64,000 nucleotides of DNA, taken from assembly GCF_045635475.1 (NCBI RefSeq), contig NZ_JBJGXI010000015.1, positions 1 to 64,000 on the forward strand, written 5' to 3'. The position numbers and the translations under genes were made by a program. This DNA comes from JBJGXI01 sp045635475. GTDB lineage: Bacteria > Bacillota > Bacilli > Bacillales > Amphibacillaceae. The notes under the pieces were generated by a model. It had not been told where the DNA came from, did not search any database, and worked only from the letters and a program-made list of their open reading frames with translations. Positions 46,132 through 54,211 of the stretch are shown here, piece after piece (within the stretch, counting starts at the first letter, position 1; the number at the start of each line of letters is the position of its first letter).

Positions 46132-47073
46132 ATGATAAAAACGAGAGAAAAGTTAACTTACCGAGCGTTTGGGTTTAATATGATCAGTTCTTTTTCTTTA
46201 CCAGAAATACCGGAAACTCCTGTGCTGGAAGCGGAAGCAGATATTATTATAGACCGGACGGAAGCTGATTTAGTTAGCATGTGGGAAGAAAAATCACAAC
46301 CAGGTAGTTATTTTGTCGTTGAAGATAATTGGGTGTTGTTCCATGTACCTGAAACGGCCGCTTTTTTAATTAAGAATGGCAATCATATTGCTGTTTCTCC
46401 AATCAATGAAAACAAACAAGATCATATGAGGCTTTATCTGCTTGGCACGTGTATGGGTGTTATGTTGATGCAGCGGAATATTATCCCGCTACATGGTAGT
46501 GCAATTGCGATTAACGGAAAAGCGTATGCGGTTGTTGGGGACTCCGGTGCCGGAAAATCAACGCTTGCACGAGCTTTTTTGAAAAGGGAGTATCAATTGT
46601 TAAGTGATGATATTATTCCTGTCACATTCACAGCTGATGGTCAGCCAATGTTAACGCCGGCATATCCACATCAAAAGCTATGGTTAGAATCATTAAATGA
46701 ATTTGGTCAGGATGCGAGTGAGCTCAAGCCGATTGTTTTTCGGGACACAAAGTTCGCTGTACCAGTTACCGAGCAATTCGAAACAAACGTGCTACCTTTG
46801 GCGGCGGTTTTTGAATTAGTAAAGACGGACAAGAATGAGGTAAGGGTGCAACCGATTGACGGGCTCTATCAGTTTCATATGTTGTTCAAGCATACGTATC
46901 GAAATCAATTAATTGCTCGTTCAGGATTACTAGATTGGCATTTTCAAACCTGTGTGAAGATGGCTAGTCATATTGGTGTTTATCAACTGCAGCGTCCAAT
47001 AACACGGTTTACCGCTGATGAGCTTGCGGAAATAATTTTATCTACAATCGAAAGGGGAATAATCAAATCATGA
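46132..47073 (+). CDS. Lasso peptide kinase (HPr kinase-like)
   Basis: 313-residue protein related to the C-terminal domain of HPr kinase/phosphorylase. It shows HGSAI (121), Walker A GDSGAGKST (about 136-144) and LLSDD (159-160), the acidic pair that positions metal and catalysis. In paeninodin-type clusters such enzymes phosphorylate the hydroxyl of the C-terminal Ser of the precursor before maturation. Both precursors here end in Ser, so both are plausible substrates. Its stop overlaps the start of the B1 gene (ATGA). Confidence 0.88.
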   Translation: MIKTREKLTYRAFGFNMISSFSLPEIPETPVLEAEADIIIDRTEADLVSMWEEKSQPGSYFVVEDNWVLFHVPETAAFLIKNGNHIAVSPINENKQDHMRLYLLGTCMGVMLMQRNIIPLHGSAIAINGKAYAVVGDSGAGKSTLARAFLKREYQLLSDDIIPVTFTADGQPMLTPAYPHQKLWLESLNEFGQDASELKPIVFRDTKFAVPVTEQFETNVLPLAAVFELVKTDKNEVRVQPIDGLYQFHMLFKHTYRNQLIARSGLLDWHFQTCVKMASHIGVYQLQRPITRFTADELAEIILSTIERGIIKS

Positions 47074-47363
47074 GTAAGGTACAAAGTATATCTACAGAAC
47101 AAATCGTTAGTCAAGTGGAAGGTAACATTGTAAGTAATATGAATGGAGAAAAGGTAATGCTTAGTGTGCAAAATGGTAAGTATTATAACCTTGGGGAGCT
47201 AGGTGGCGAGATTTGGGACCAGCTGGAGAAACCAATTACGATCGAAGCTTTGGTAACGGAGTTAATGAAGCAATATCAAGTAGAAAGAGTGCAATGTGAG
47301 CAACATACAATTGAATTTGTTTGTCAGTTAATCGCAGAAGGTATCGTACGTGTTCATGAATAA
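47070..47363 (+). CDS. Lasso RRE protein (B1, PqqD-like)
   Basis: 97-residue PqqD-like RiPP recognition element with GEKVMLSVQNGKYYNLGELG and a three-helix tail (TIEALVTELMKQYQV). It binds the leader, likely its W--P-LEVLDV stretch, and presents the precursor to B2. It overlaps the kinase gene by four bases. A single copy serves both precursors, whose leaders are nearly the same. Confidence 0.88.
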   Translation: MSKVQSISTEQIVSQVEGNIVSNMNGEKVMLSVQNGKYYNLGELGGEIWDQLEKPITIEALVTELMKQYQVERVQCEQHTIEFVCQLIAEGIVRVHE

Positions 47364-47403
47364 TAGCAAAAAATTAGGATCCAAGCATGGGAGGTGATAC
47401 CGA

Positions 47404-49185
47404 ATGAAATATATATTTTACTTTTTTAAACAGCTACATGAATTTGCCGGAAAAAAACTATATATCAATGTGCTTGCGATGATGGGGACCGGTTTATTAG
47501 ACGGAATTGCGATATTGTTGCTTATACCGATGATTAGCTTAAGCGGTATTGTCGATATGAATGCTGCTGAACTGCCGTTTGGAAGCCTTTTTACTATCTT
47601 TGATTCACTCCCAACTACATACGCTCTATTACTTATTCTGTCTATCTATATATGTATAGCTGTTGGGCAAAATCTATTACATCGTCATATAACAGTACGA
47701 AATACGATTATTCAACAAGGATTTTTGCGCTATTTACAAATCCAAACGTACACATCCTTACTGAAAGCAAATTGGAGCTTCTTTAGAAAAACGAGAAAAT
47801 CTGATTTAATCCATATATTATCTGCTGAAATTGCCCGTACGAACGCAGGTACACAAGCTTTCTTAAAGCTATTAGCATCGTTTATCCTGACGACCTTGCA
47901 AATTATCCTCGCCTTTTTTCTGTCACCTACGATTACTTCTTTTGTCTTGTTATGTGGGCTCGTGCTGATTTTTATGAACCGGAATTACTTGAAACGCTCG
48001 TTGCAGCTAGGGAATCGCAATGTAGAACTCGGCAAAGCATATTTAGCTGGCATAACCGATCAAATAAACGGGATTAAAGATATTAAAAGTAATAGTTTAG
48101 AAGCGCCGAGGTTAGGTTGGTATCATTCGATTACGAAACAAATGAAAGAACAACATGTCGATTTTATAAAATTAAAAACGACGACACAAGCAATTTACAA
48201 AATTGCATCTGCAGTATTTATCGCTGTCTTTGTGTTTGCGGCTATTCAACTATTTGCTGCTCAGGTAGCACAATTGACGATCATTATCGTAATTTTCTCG
48301 AGGTTGTGGCCACAGGTTACTGGTATTCAGAACTCGATGGAGCAAATCGCGATGACGATTCCATCCCTCCAGGCTGTGCAAGCTTTACAATACCAAACAG
48401 AAGAAGAACTGGAATTCGCTACTGATAGCGATGAACTTATAGAACCTGTTCAAATTAACGATGGGATAAGATGTGTAAATACGACGTTCCGCTATGACAG
48501 TGAGAAGTCGGTATATGCGTTGAAGGATACTAATATTTTCATACCTGCAAATCAGATTACTGCAATTGCCGGAAAATCTGGTGCTGGAAAAAGTACACTC
48601 GTTGACTTATTGATGGGTCTTAATCGTCCAGAGACAGGAAGTGTAACAATAGACGGTGAGCCCCTTGCGGGTGACAAAATACGAGCATTACGAAACGCAT
48701 TAAGCTATGTTCCGCAGGATCCATTTTTGTTTAATACATCAATAAGAGAAAATATGTTACTAGTCGCACCAGAAGCGAGTGAAGTGCAAATTTGGGAAGC
48801 GATTGAATTCGCATCTGCTGCAGATTTTGTGCGCAATTTAGCGGAAAATCTCGATACAGTAATCGGTGATCGTGGTATAAAATTGTCGGGTGGAGAGCGG
48901 CAACGGCTCGTGTTAGCACGAGCAATTTTGCGAAAGCCATCCGTGCTTGTATTAGATGAAGCGACGAGTTCGCTAGATACGGAGAATGAGAGAATCATCC
49001 AACAAGCAATTGATCGCTTAAAAGGAAAAATGACGATTATTATTATTGCGCATCGTTTATCTACAATTAAAAATGCCGATCAAGTTATTGTCTTGGAGAA
49101 TGGGCAAGTGATCCAACAAGGTGGATTTCAACAGCTTTCCATGCAAACGAATGGATTGTTTAGTAAGCTCGTTAATCAAGCGTAG
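47404..49185 (+). CDS. Lasso peptide ABC exporter (D)
   Basis: 593-residue half-transporter: an N-terminal six-helix domain (about 1-310) and an ATPase domain with Walker A GKSGAGKST, signature LSGGERQRL, Walker B VLVLDEATSSLD and IIAHRLS. No protease C39 domain is present, in keeping with separate leader removal by B1/B2. It exports the mature peptides and probably gives immunity. Start ATG 47404 follows GGGAGGTGAT. Confidence 0.92.
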   Translation: MKYIFYFFKQLHEFAGKKLYINVLAMMGTGLLDGIAILLLIPMISLSGIVDMNAAELPFGSLFTIFDSLPTTYALLLILSIYICIAVGQNLLHRHITVRNTIIQQGFLRYLQIQTYTSLLKANWSFFRKTRKSDLIHILSAEIARTNAGTQAFLKLLASFILTTLQIILAFFLSPTITSFVLLCGLVLIFMNRNYLKRSLQLGNRNVELGKAYLAGITDQINGIKDIKSNSLEAPRLGWYHSITKQMKEQHVDFIKLKTTTQAIYKIASAVFIAVFVFAAIQLFAAQVAQLTIIIVIFSRLWPQVTGIQNSMEQIAMTIPSLQAVQALQYQTEEELEFATDSDELIEPVQINDGIRCVNTTFRYDSEKSVYALKDTNIFIPANQITAIAGKSGAGKSTLVDLLMGLNRPETGSVTIDGEPLAGDKIRALRNALSYVPQDPFLFNTSIRENMLLVAPEASEVQIWEAIEFASAADFVRNLAENLDTVIGDRGIKLSGGERQRLVLARAILRKPSVLVLDEATSSLDTENERIIQQAIDRLKGKMTIIIIAHRLSTIKNADQVIVLENGQVIQQGGFQQLSMQTNGLFSKLVNQA

Positions 49186-49232
49186 ATTAGTGATTAAAGT
49201 GCAATAAATAACGGACAATGGAGGGGATAGGA

Positions 49233-51218
49233 ATGAGTGCGATTGCCGGTATTCTTCAAATCGATAACCAACCGATTTCCTCAAGTAACGTATCGCTGAT
49301 GATGAGTGCATTACGTGAATTTCCAGCAGATGATGTGCAAATCTGGGAACAGGGACCTGTGTTTTTCGGTTGTCATGCACAGTGGATTACACCGGAATCA
49401 ATTGGAGAACCGTTGCCATATTATGATAGCGAAAGAAAATTATTGATTACAGCGGATGCGCTCATCGATAATCGCAAAGAGCTGTTTGAACAGTTGCACA
49501 TACAAAAAGACAGGCAGAAGAATATGCCTGACAGCCAGCTCATTCTCTTGGCGTATTGCAAGTGGGGAGCGGATGTTCCAGGGTACTTAGTTGGTGATTT
49601 TGCATTTATGATCTGGGATGAGCAGCGTCAGGAGTTGTTCGGAGCAAGGGATTTCTCTGGCATGCGGACGCTTTATTATTACCAGGATGATAACCGCTTC
49701 TGTTTTTGTACGACAATCGAAGCACTGGTTCGTTTGCCTTATGTAAGAAAACAGTTGAATGAGGAATGGCTTGCCGAGCATTTAGCCATTGCGGACATGG
49801 TTGACGCGATAAATCCAACAATTACAGTCATGCAAGATATAAAGCAGCTTCCTCCGAACCACTCAATAATCGCGAGCAGGGAAAAAATAATGATTAGAAA
49901 ATATACAGCCCTAGATTTAAGTAAGAAGATTAAGTTTAAACAGGAGCAAGACTATGTAGCAGCATTTCAAGACGTATTTCAACGCGCAGTGAACGATCGC
50001 CTACGAACGACTGGTCAAGTAGGTGTGCAACTGAGTGGTGGACTAGATTCGGGTGCTATTGTAGGCTATGCAGCAAATGTATTGAAAAAAGATAATAAAG
50101 CATTACATACATATACGTATGTCCCAGAGCACGATTTTGTTGACTGGACCCCGAGCCACAGAATGGCAGATGAAAGCTCGGTGATTGAAGGCATCGTTGA
50201 CCATGTAGGAAATATAAATGCGAATTACTTAAGTTTTCAGGGTATAAGCCCATATACAGAAATGGACGAATGGCTCGATATTATGGAAATGCCATACAAA
50301 TTTTTTGAGAATTCGTTTTGGTTGAAAGGTATTTATGAAGCAGCCAAAAATGAAAAGGTCACGATGATGTTAAATGGGGCAAGAGGAAATTTTACAATCT
50401 CATGGGGGTCTGCATTGGAGCATTATAGTAAGTTACTTAGGAAGATGAAATGGTTCCGACTGTACCGAGAACTACCTCTATATAGTAACAACATGCATGT
50501 ATCACAAAAACGCGTCCTTTCTGTAATTAGCAGAAAGGCTTTTCCATTTCTACGTCAATCACAGCAAAACTATCATCTCCCAGCGTTAATTAATGAAAGT
50601 TTTGGACGGGACATGAACGTGTACGAGAAAATAGCAGCACAAGATGAAAATATTTTGGATACAAGCCCATTGAGCTCTAGTGAGGTTAGAAGGCAGCATT
50701 TCCAACGTGCTTATGTGTGGAATGCAACAGGTACATCTGCCACAAAGTTATCATTACGTTATAAAATGTGGAATCGTGATCCTACCAATGACAGTCGAGT
50801 CATCCAGTATTGCTTATCGATTCCAGAGAACCAGTTCGTCAAAAATGGGCAAGATCGTGCATTAGTCAGGCGTTCAACTGCAGGATATTTGCCAGATCAC
50901 GTCCGGTTGAATCAAAAAATACGCGGTGTTCAGGGTGCGGATTGGGTTCATCGCATGGCTGCCGTGTGGGATCAATTTTTACAAGAACTAGATCAATTAG
51001 TAGGAGATCCTGTAATTTGTCCGTATCTAAACATAGAGTTGATCCAGTCTTTTATAGAGGAAGCGAGGGATGGGCCAAAACCGGAATATGCATTTCACCC
51101 TGCTTTGCGTGTCCTAATGCGTGCTTTAATCGTATATCGCTATGTTAAGAAATTATGTGAGAATAAAGGAGGTGATACATATGAAGAAATGGCAACAGCC
51201 GGTGTTAGAGGTACTTGA
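49233..51218 (+). CDS. Lasso cyclase 2 (asparagine synthetase-like, C)
   Basis: 661 residues, paralogue of the first cyclase. It begins MSAIAGILQ (no Cys2), has intact LSGGLDSGA, but the second active-site segment reads MMLNGARGN, with Ala 383 where both paralogues have Asp. In asparagine synthetase the comparable acidic residue is important for catalysis, so activity may be altered. ATG 49233 is favoured, as GGAGGGGA follows the earlier ATG 49218. Its last 38 bases overlap the second precursor gene, which suggests this pair works together. Confidence 0.88.
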   Translation: MSAIAGILQIDNQPISSSNVSLMMSALREFPADDVQIWEQGPVFFGCHAQWITPESIGEPLPYYDSERKLLITADALIDNRKELFEQLHIQKDRQKNMPDSQLILLAYCKWGADVPGYLVGDFAFMIWDEQRQELFGARDFSGMRTLYYYQDDNRFCFCTTIEALVRLPYVRKQLNEEWLAEHLAIADMVDAINPTITVMQDIKQLPPNHSIIASREKIMIRKYTALDLSKKIKFKQEQDYVAAFQDVFQRAVNDRLRTTGQVGVQLSGGLDSGAIVGYAANVLKKDNKALHTYTYVPEHDFVDWTPSHRMADESSVIEGIVDHVGNINANYLSFQGISPYTEMDEWLDIMEMPYKFFENSFWLKGIYEAAKNEKVTMMLNGARGNFTISWGSALEHYSKLLRKMKWFRLYRELPLYSNNMHVSQKRVLSVISRKAFPFLRQSQQNYHLPALINESFGRDMNVYEKIAAQDENILDTSPLSSSEVRRQHFQRAYVWNATGTSATKLSLRYKMWNRDPTNDSRVIQYCLSIPENQFVKNGQDRALVRRSTAGYLPDHVRLNQKIRGVQGADWVHRMAAVWDQFLQELDQLVGDPVICPYLNIELIQSFIEEARDGPKPEYAFHPALRVLMRALIVYRYVKKLCENKGGDTYEEMATAGVRGT

Positions 51219-51309
51219 CGTGAAGCAGACAATGATGGGACCTGGGACAGCTAATGTGGACTTCCTCTGGAGTGATGAAGACGAGTCGGTTGAGCTTCAC
51301 TATAGCTAA
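51181..51309 (+). CDS. Lasso peptide precursor 2 (paeninodin family)
   Basis: 42 residues. The leader has QPVLEVLDVKQTM, almost the same as paeninodin and precursor 1. Taking Thr at -2, the core begins MGPGTANVD: Asp at 9 and an unusual Met1. If cleavage were one residue later, Gly1 and Asp8 would give an 8-residue ring. The tail is acidic (SDEDES) and ends ELHYS, so Ser is again available to the kinase. GGAGGTGATAC lies before ATG 51181, inside the cyclase 2 coding end. Confidence 0.9.
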   Translation: MKKWQQPVLEVLDVKQTMMGPGTANVDFLWSDEDESVELHYS

Positions 51310-51331
51310 CAAGAGGAAGTGTTAGATACTT

Positions 51332-51357
51332 GGCCCTTATGCATTGGTATAAGGGTC
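51332..51357 (+). promoter_or_regulatory. Hairpin after precursor 2
   Basis: GGCCCTTATGC and GTATAAGGGTC pair around ATTG, closely matching the hairpin after precursor 1 in both arms and loop. Probably an mRNA-stabilising or partial-termination element. Confidence 0.6.
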
Positions 51358-51407
51358 TAAACATTACAATTTAGGATATTCCTGATACATCGAAATTTAT
51401 GGATATA

Positions 51408-51495
51408 TTAATCAATTTCCTAATAATGATTTTACGTCGTGTTCAGGCAACAAGTTTTGGATAAGGCTTTAAGCTAACAATGAAATTGATTCAAA
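51408..51495 (+). repeat. Duplicated intergenic segment, copy a
   Basis: Contains TTAATCAATTTCC at its start and ATGAAATTGATTCAAAT near its end. The same blocks in the same order, with small indels, recur at 53889-53970. It is the leader of the phosphomutase-like gene. Confidence 0.5.
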
Positions 51496-51535
51496 TAGCA
51501 TGATTTACTTGTAGAGCGATAGGGGGTGAGTGGCA

Positions 51536-53269
51536 GTGGAATGGCAAGTGGAATATGAAAAGTGGAAGCAATTTGAAGGGCTGGACCAGGAGTTAAGAAG
51601 GCAATTGGATGAGATGGAGCGTGTTTGCAGGCAATTAGTCAATTGCTTCTCGGACGAATTGAAATTTGGGTTGGATGGAATGCATGGTAAGCTTGGACCG
51701 GGGCCCAATCGTATTAATAAATATAATGTAAGAAAGGTAGCAGAGGGGCTAGCTCAATACATGAAAGAAAAAAGTATTTATGATCGTGTGCGTGGCGTCG
51801 TTATTGCTTATGATTCTCAAAATCAGTCAGCAGAATTTGCTTTAGAAGCTGCTAAAACAATAGGCTTGCACGGTATTCCTATTTATTTCTTTGATCAGTC
51901 GTCTCCGATTCCAGTGCTGTCTTTTGCGACACGCTATCTAAATGCGTATGCCGGAATCGTGTTTACGACTAATAACGATTTAGCAGACTATCTAGAGGTT
52001 AAAGTGTATGGGGCAGACGGAGCACAACTTCGTACAAAAGAAGCAACTAAATTAATGGAACAGGTGGATAAGATTCAAAATGCTCTGGATGTAGAAGTAG
52101 CAAATGTACCGGAGTTAACCTTGATCAATTTAATTACTAGTTTAGGAGACGAAGTTGACCAGGCATATTTGGCAGAACTCCAAAAAATAGTTGTAAATCC
52201 AGCTGTTATCAGTGAAAACGATTTGTGCATTGTTTATACGTCATCAAATGGAAGTACGAAGAAGCTGATTAAACCTGCTCTTTCATCAATTGGTTTTATC
52301 AACATACACGAATATGAAGAAGCCTCAGTGTCAGATGCTAGCTTTTCATCTATTTCTAGTAATAGTGCGTTAGTTAAGTATATGGCAGGCTATGGTAACG
52401 AGGTAAGAGCTGATATGTTACTTATGATTGCTCCTGAGGGTGGTCGATTGCGTGTTGCTATTAAAGATGGCAGTAGTGAATATCAACTCTTGTCTAGCAA
52501 TCAATTAGCGGTTCTGATTTTACACTATATAATCTCACAAATGCAAACCAAAGGTGAACTGCCGAGGCATGGAACAATCGTAAAAACCTTGGTCACTTCT
52601 GAACTGGGCAGGGAAATTGCTCTTACGTTTGGCTTAAAAACCATTGATACTTTGAATGGATTTAAGTATATAGGGGAGAAAGTAAACGAGTTAGCGCACG
52701 CTACTGAGCATCGTTTTCTATTTGGATATGATGCGTGTAATGGGTATCTAATCAGTGATTTTGTGCGTGACCAGGATGGGATGCAAGCGGCGATATTGAT
52801 CGCAGAAGTTGCGGCCTTTTATAAATCAAAAGATATGACGTTATACGATGCACAGCTAGAGCTATTTGATACGTACGGCTATTTTCTTGAAGACGTTGCG
52901 ACATTTGTACCAGGTGAACAGGACCAAAAAACATACATGGATGAAGTTTATCGGTATTTCCGGGTAGCTAATGAGCAGGCAAAACTAGCTAATCAGCTAA
53001 TTAGTGAGGTAGAAGATTATCGAGCGAGGGAAAGAATTTTTGTGCAAAAACGGAAATCAGAATCTATTCAACTGCCAATGGCCAATATATTGAAAGTAAA
53101 GTTATTGAATGAATCATGGTTTTGTATTGTGGAATCAGATGAAGAAGCAGCACTTTGTATTTATCTTGGGGTGAAAGCAACAGGCCGTTTTGAAGGTGAA
53201 AGAATGTTGAGCGAATTACGAGATAACGTTATCGATTGCTTAAAGCAATTTCAGAAAGTGACTGTCTGA
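51536..53269 (+). CDS. Phosphoglucomutase-family pseudoenzyme
   Basis: 577 residues with the whole length and fold signature of alpha-phosphohexomutases of the Bacillus PgcA type (RGVVIAYDSQNQSAEFALEA, KTLVTSELGREIA, GFKYIGEKVNELA). Yet each active-site element is changed. The phosphoserine loop TASHNP reads TTNNDL (144-149); the metal loop DPDADR reads APEGGR (299-304); the GT-G-RG phosphate loop reads GLDGMHG; the sugar loop GYEESYG reads GYDACNG. It should not be able to interconvert glucose phosphates. GTG 51536 has AGGGGGTGA 6 bases upstream; GTG 51530 is too close. With galU at the head of the cluster, it may bind a sugar phosphate or the peptide rather than catalyse. Confidence 0.85.
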   Translation: MEWQVEYEKWKQFEGLDQELRRQLDEMERVCRQLVNCFSDELKFGLDGMHGKLGPGPNRINKYNVRKVAEGLAQYMKEKSIYDRVRGVVIAYDSQNQSAEFALEAAKTIGLHGIPIYFFDQSSPIPVLSFATRYLNAYAGIVFTTNNDLADYLEVKVYGADGAQLRTKEATKLMEQVDKIQNALDVEVANVPELTLINLITSLGDEVDQAYLAELQKIVVNPAVISENDLCIVYTSSNGSTKKLIKPALSSIGFINIHEYEEASVSDASFSSISSNSALVKYMAGYGNEVRADMLLMIAPEGGRLRVAIKDGSSEYQLLSSNQLAVLILHYIISQMQTKGELPRHGTIVKTLVTSELGREIALTFGLKTIDTLNGFKYIGEKVNELAHATEHRFLFGYDACNGYLISDFVRDQDGMQAAILIAEVAAFYKSKDMTLYDAQLELFDTYGYFLEDVATFVPGEQDQKTYMDEVYRYFRVANEQAKLANQLISEVEDYRARERIFVQKRKSESIQLPMANILKVKLLNESWFCIVESDEEAALCIYLGVKATGRFEGERMLSELRDNVIDCLKQFQKVTV

Positions 53270-53320
53270 TAGATAAAGAGAACAAAAAGGCTTGAAGATT
53301 GTTGAGAGAAGTGAGCAGTA

Positions 53321-53824
53321 TTGTTAAATCAAAAACGACTTTTTATAGTATCTGCAAGTGTAACGGCGATTATATTCGTCGTTATTTTTTTATTTTCAAG
53401 TATGCCATATCAGCAACAGGATATAAAGCCACTGTTGAGAAAATTAGTAGATTTCTCTGACCATCCATTGCCGGAATTTACAATGACATACAATAGCCAA
53501 GTCGTTTCTACTCGTGCGCCATATGCATTTATCGAATTTGCATTAAGAAAAATTGGGCATAGTGTTGGCTATTTTTTACTAACGCTGCTTTGCTTTTTGA
53601 CCCTTCGTCTAAGAAAAATAACACATAAAAAAACACTTTTAATAAGCGGAATCTTCGCATTTGTAATTGCCTACTTGGATGAATTTCATCAGACATTTAT
53701 TCCAGGAAGAACAGGCCAATTCATTGATGTAGTTGTTGCTGATGGTTTTGGAATCATGCTGGCTTTTATCGTTATCAGTGTTTTTGAGCCTCTCTATGCC
53801 AGAAATAATAAAATGTTGAAATAA
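53321..53824 (+). CDS. VanZ family membrane protein
   Basis: 167 residues with four predicted helices and the VanZ signature YLDEFHQTFIPGRTGQFIDV. VanZ proteins are small membrane proteins linked to lipoglycopeptide resistance in some cases; the mechanism is unclear. The start is TTG 53321 with a weak ribosome site. Its place after the phosphomutase-like gene suggests a part in self-protection, which is inference. Confidence 0.82.
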   Translation: MLNQKRLFIVSASVTAIIFVVIFLFSSMPYQQQDIKPLLRKLVDFSDHPLPEFTMTYNSQVVSTRAPYAFIEFALRKIGHSVGYFLLTLLCFLTLRLRKITHKKTLLISGIFAFVIAYLDEFHQTFIPGRTGQFIDVVVADGFGIMLAFIVISVFEPLYARNNKMLK

Positions 53825-53888
53825 GAGATATACAACCATTTATGATCGCATCTTTCCATTTTGCTGGTCTTTTTTATGTTTTGGTAAA

Positions 53889-53970
53889 TTAATCAATTCC
53901 CATTACTGCTTTTATACCATTTCCAATCAACAATTTCTGAAAAAAGCTATGAAATTGACTCAAATGAAAG
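53889..53970 (+). repeat. Duplicated intergenic segment, copy b
   Basis: TTAATCAATTCCC then TATGAAATTGACTCAAAT, matching the leader of the phosphomutase-like gene (51408-51495). It leads into the small frame at 53982. Confidence 0.5.
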
Positions 53971-53981
53971 GAGAATGAGTA

Positions 53982-54140
53982 ATGCCGTTAATTCAAATGA
54001 AGGAAGTGTTTTCGCCATTAAAGCTATTCGGGATAAAGTTATTTTTTAGTATTTCAGATGGGAATTACTATATCAAAGTAAGGAATAAGCATAGGAGAAA
54101 GCTTAATAGTGAAAGAAGTGATCATAATCAAGCTTCCTAA
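53982..54140 (+). CDS. Small ORF, 52 residues, unknown
   Basis: It has a good ribosome site (AAAGGAG, 9 bases) before ATG 53982. The N-terminal half is hydrophobic and Lys-containing (FSPLKLFGIKLFF), the C-terminal half strongly basic (NKHRRKLNSERSD). I do not recognise it. It sits between the VanZ gene and an orphan response regulator, and its leader duplicates that of the phosphomutase-like gene, so it may be a decayed copy or a small peptide. Confidence 0.35.
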   Translation: MPLIQMKEVFSPLKLFGIKLFFSISDGNYYIKVRNKHRRKLNSERSDHNQAS

Positions 54141-54211
54141 CTCGGAATTGATTAAACAGAGGGTTGTGAAGAAGGTGCCAGCAAGGAGTTCGTCCCAAGG
54201 AGATGAGAGTA

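Noticed and set aside
51530..51535. GTG 51530 as start of the phosphomutase-like gene
   Set aside because: Only one base from the AGGGGGTGA site; GTG 51536 has workable spacing.
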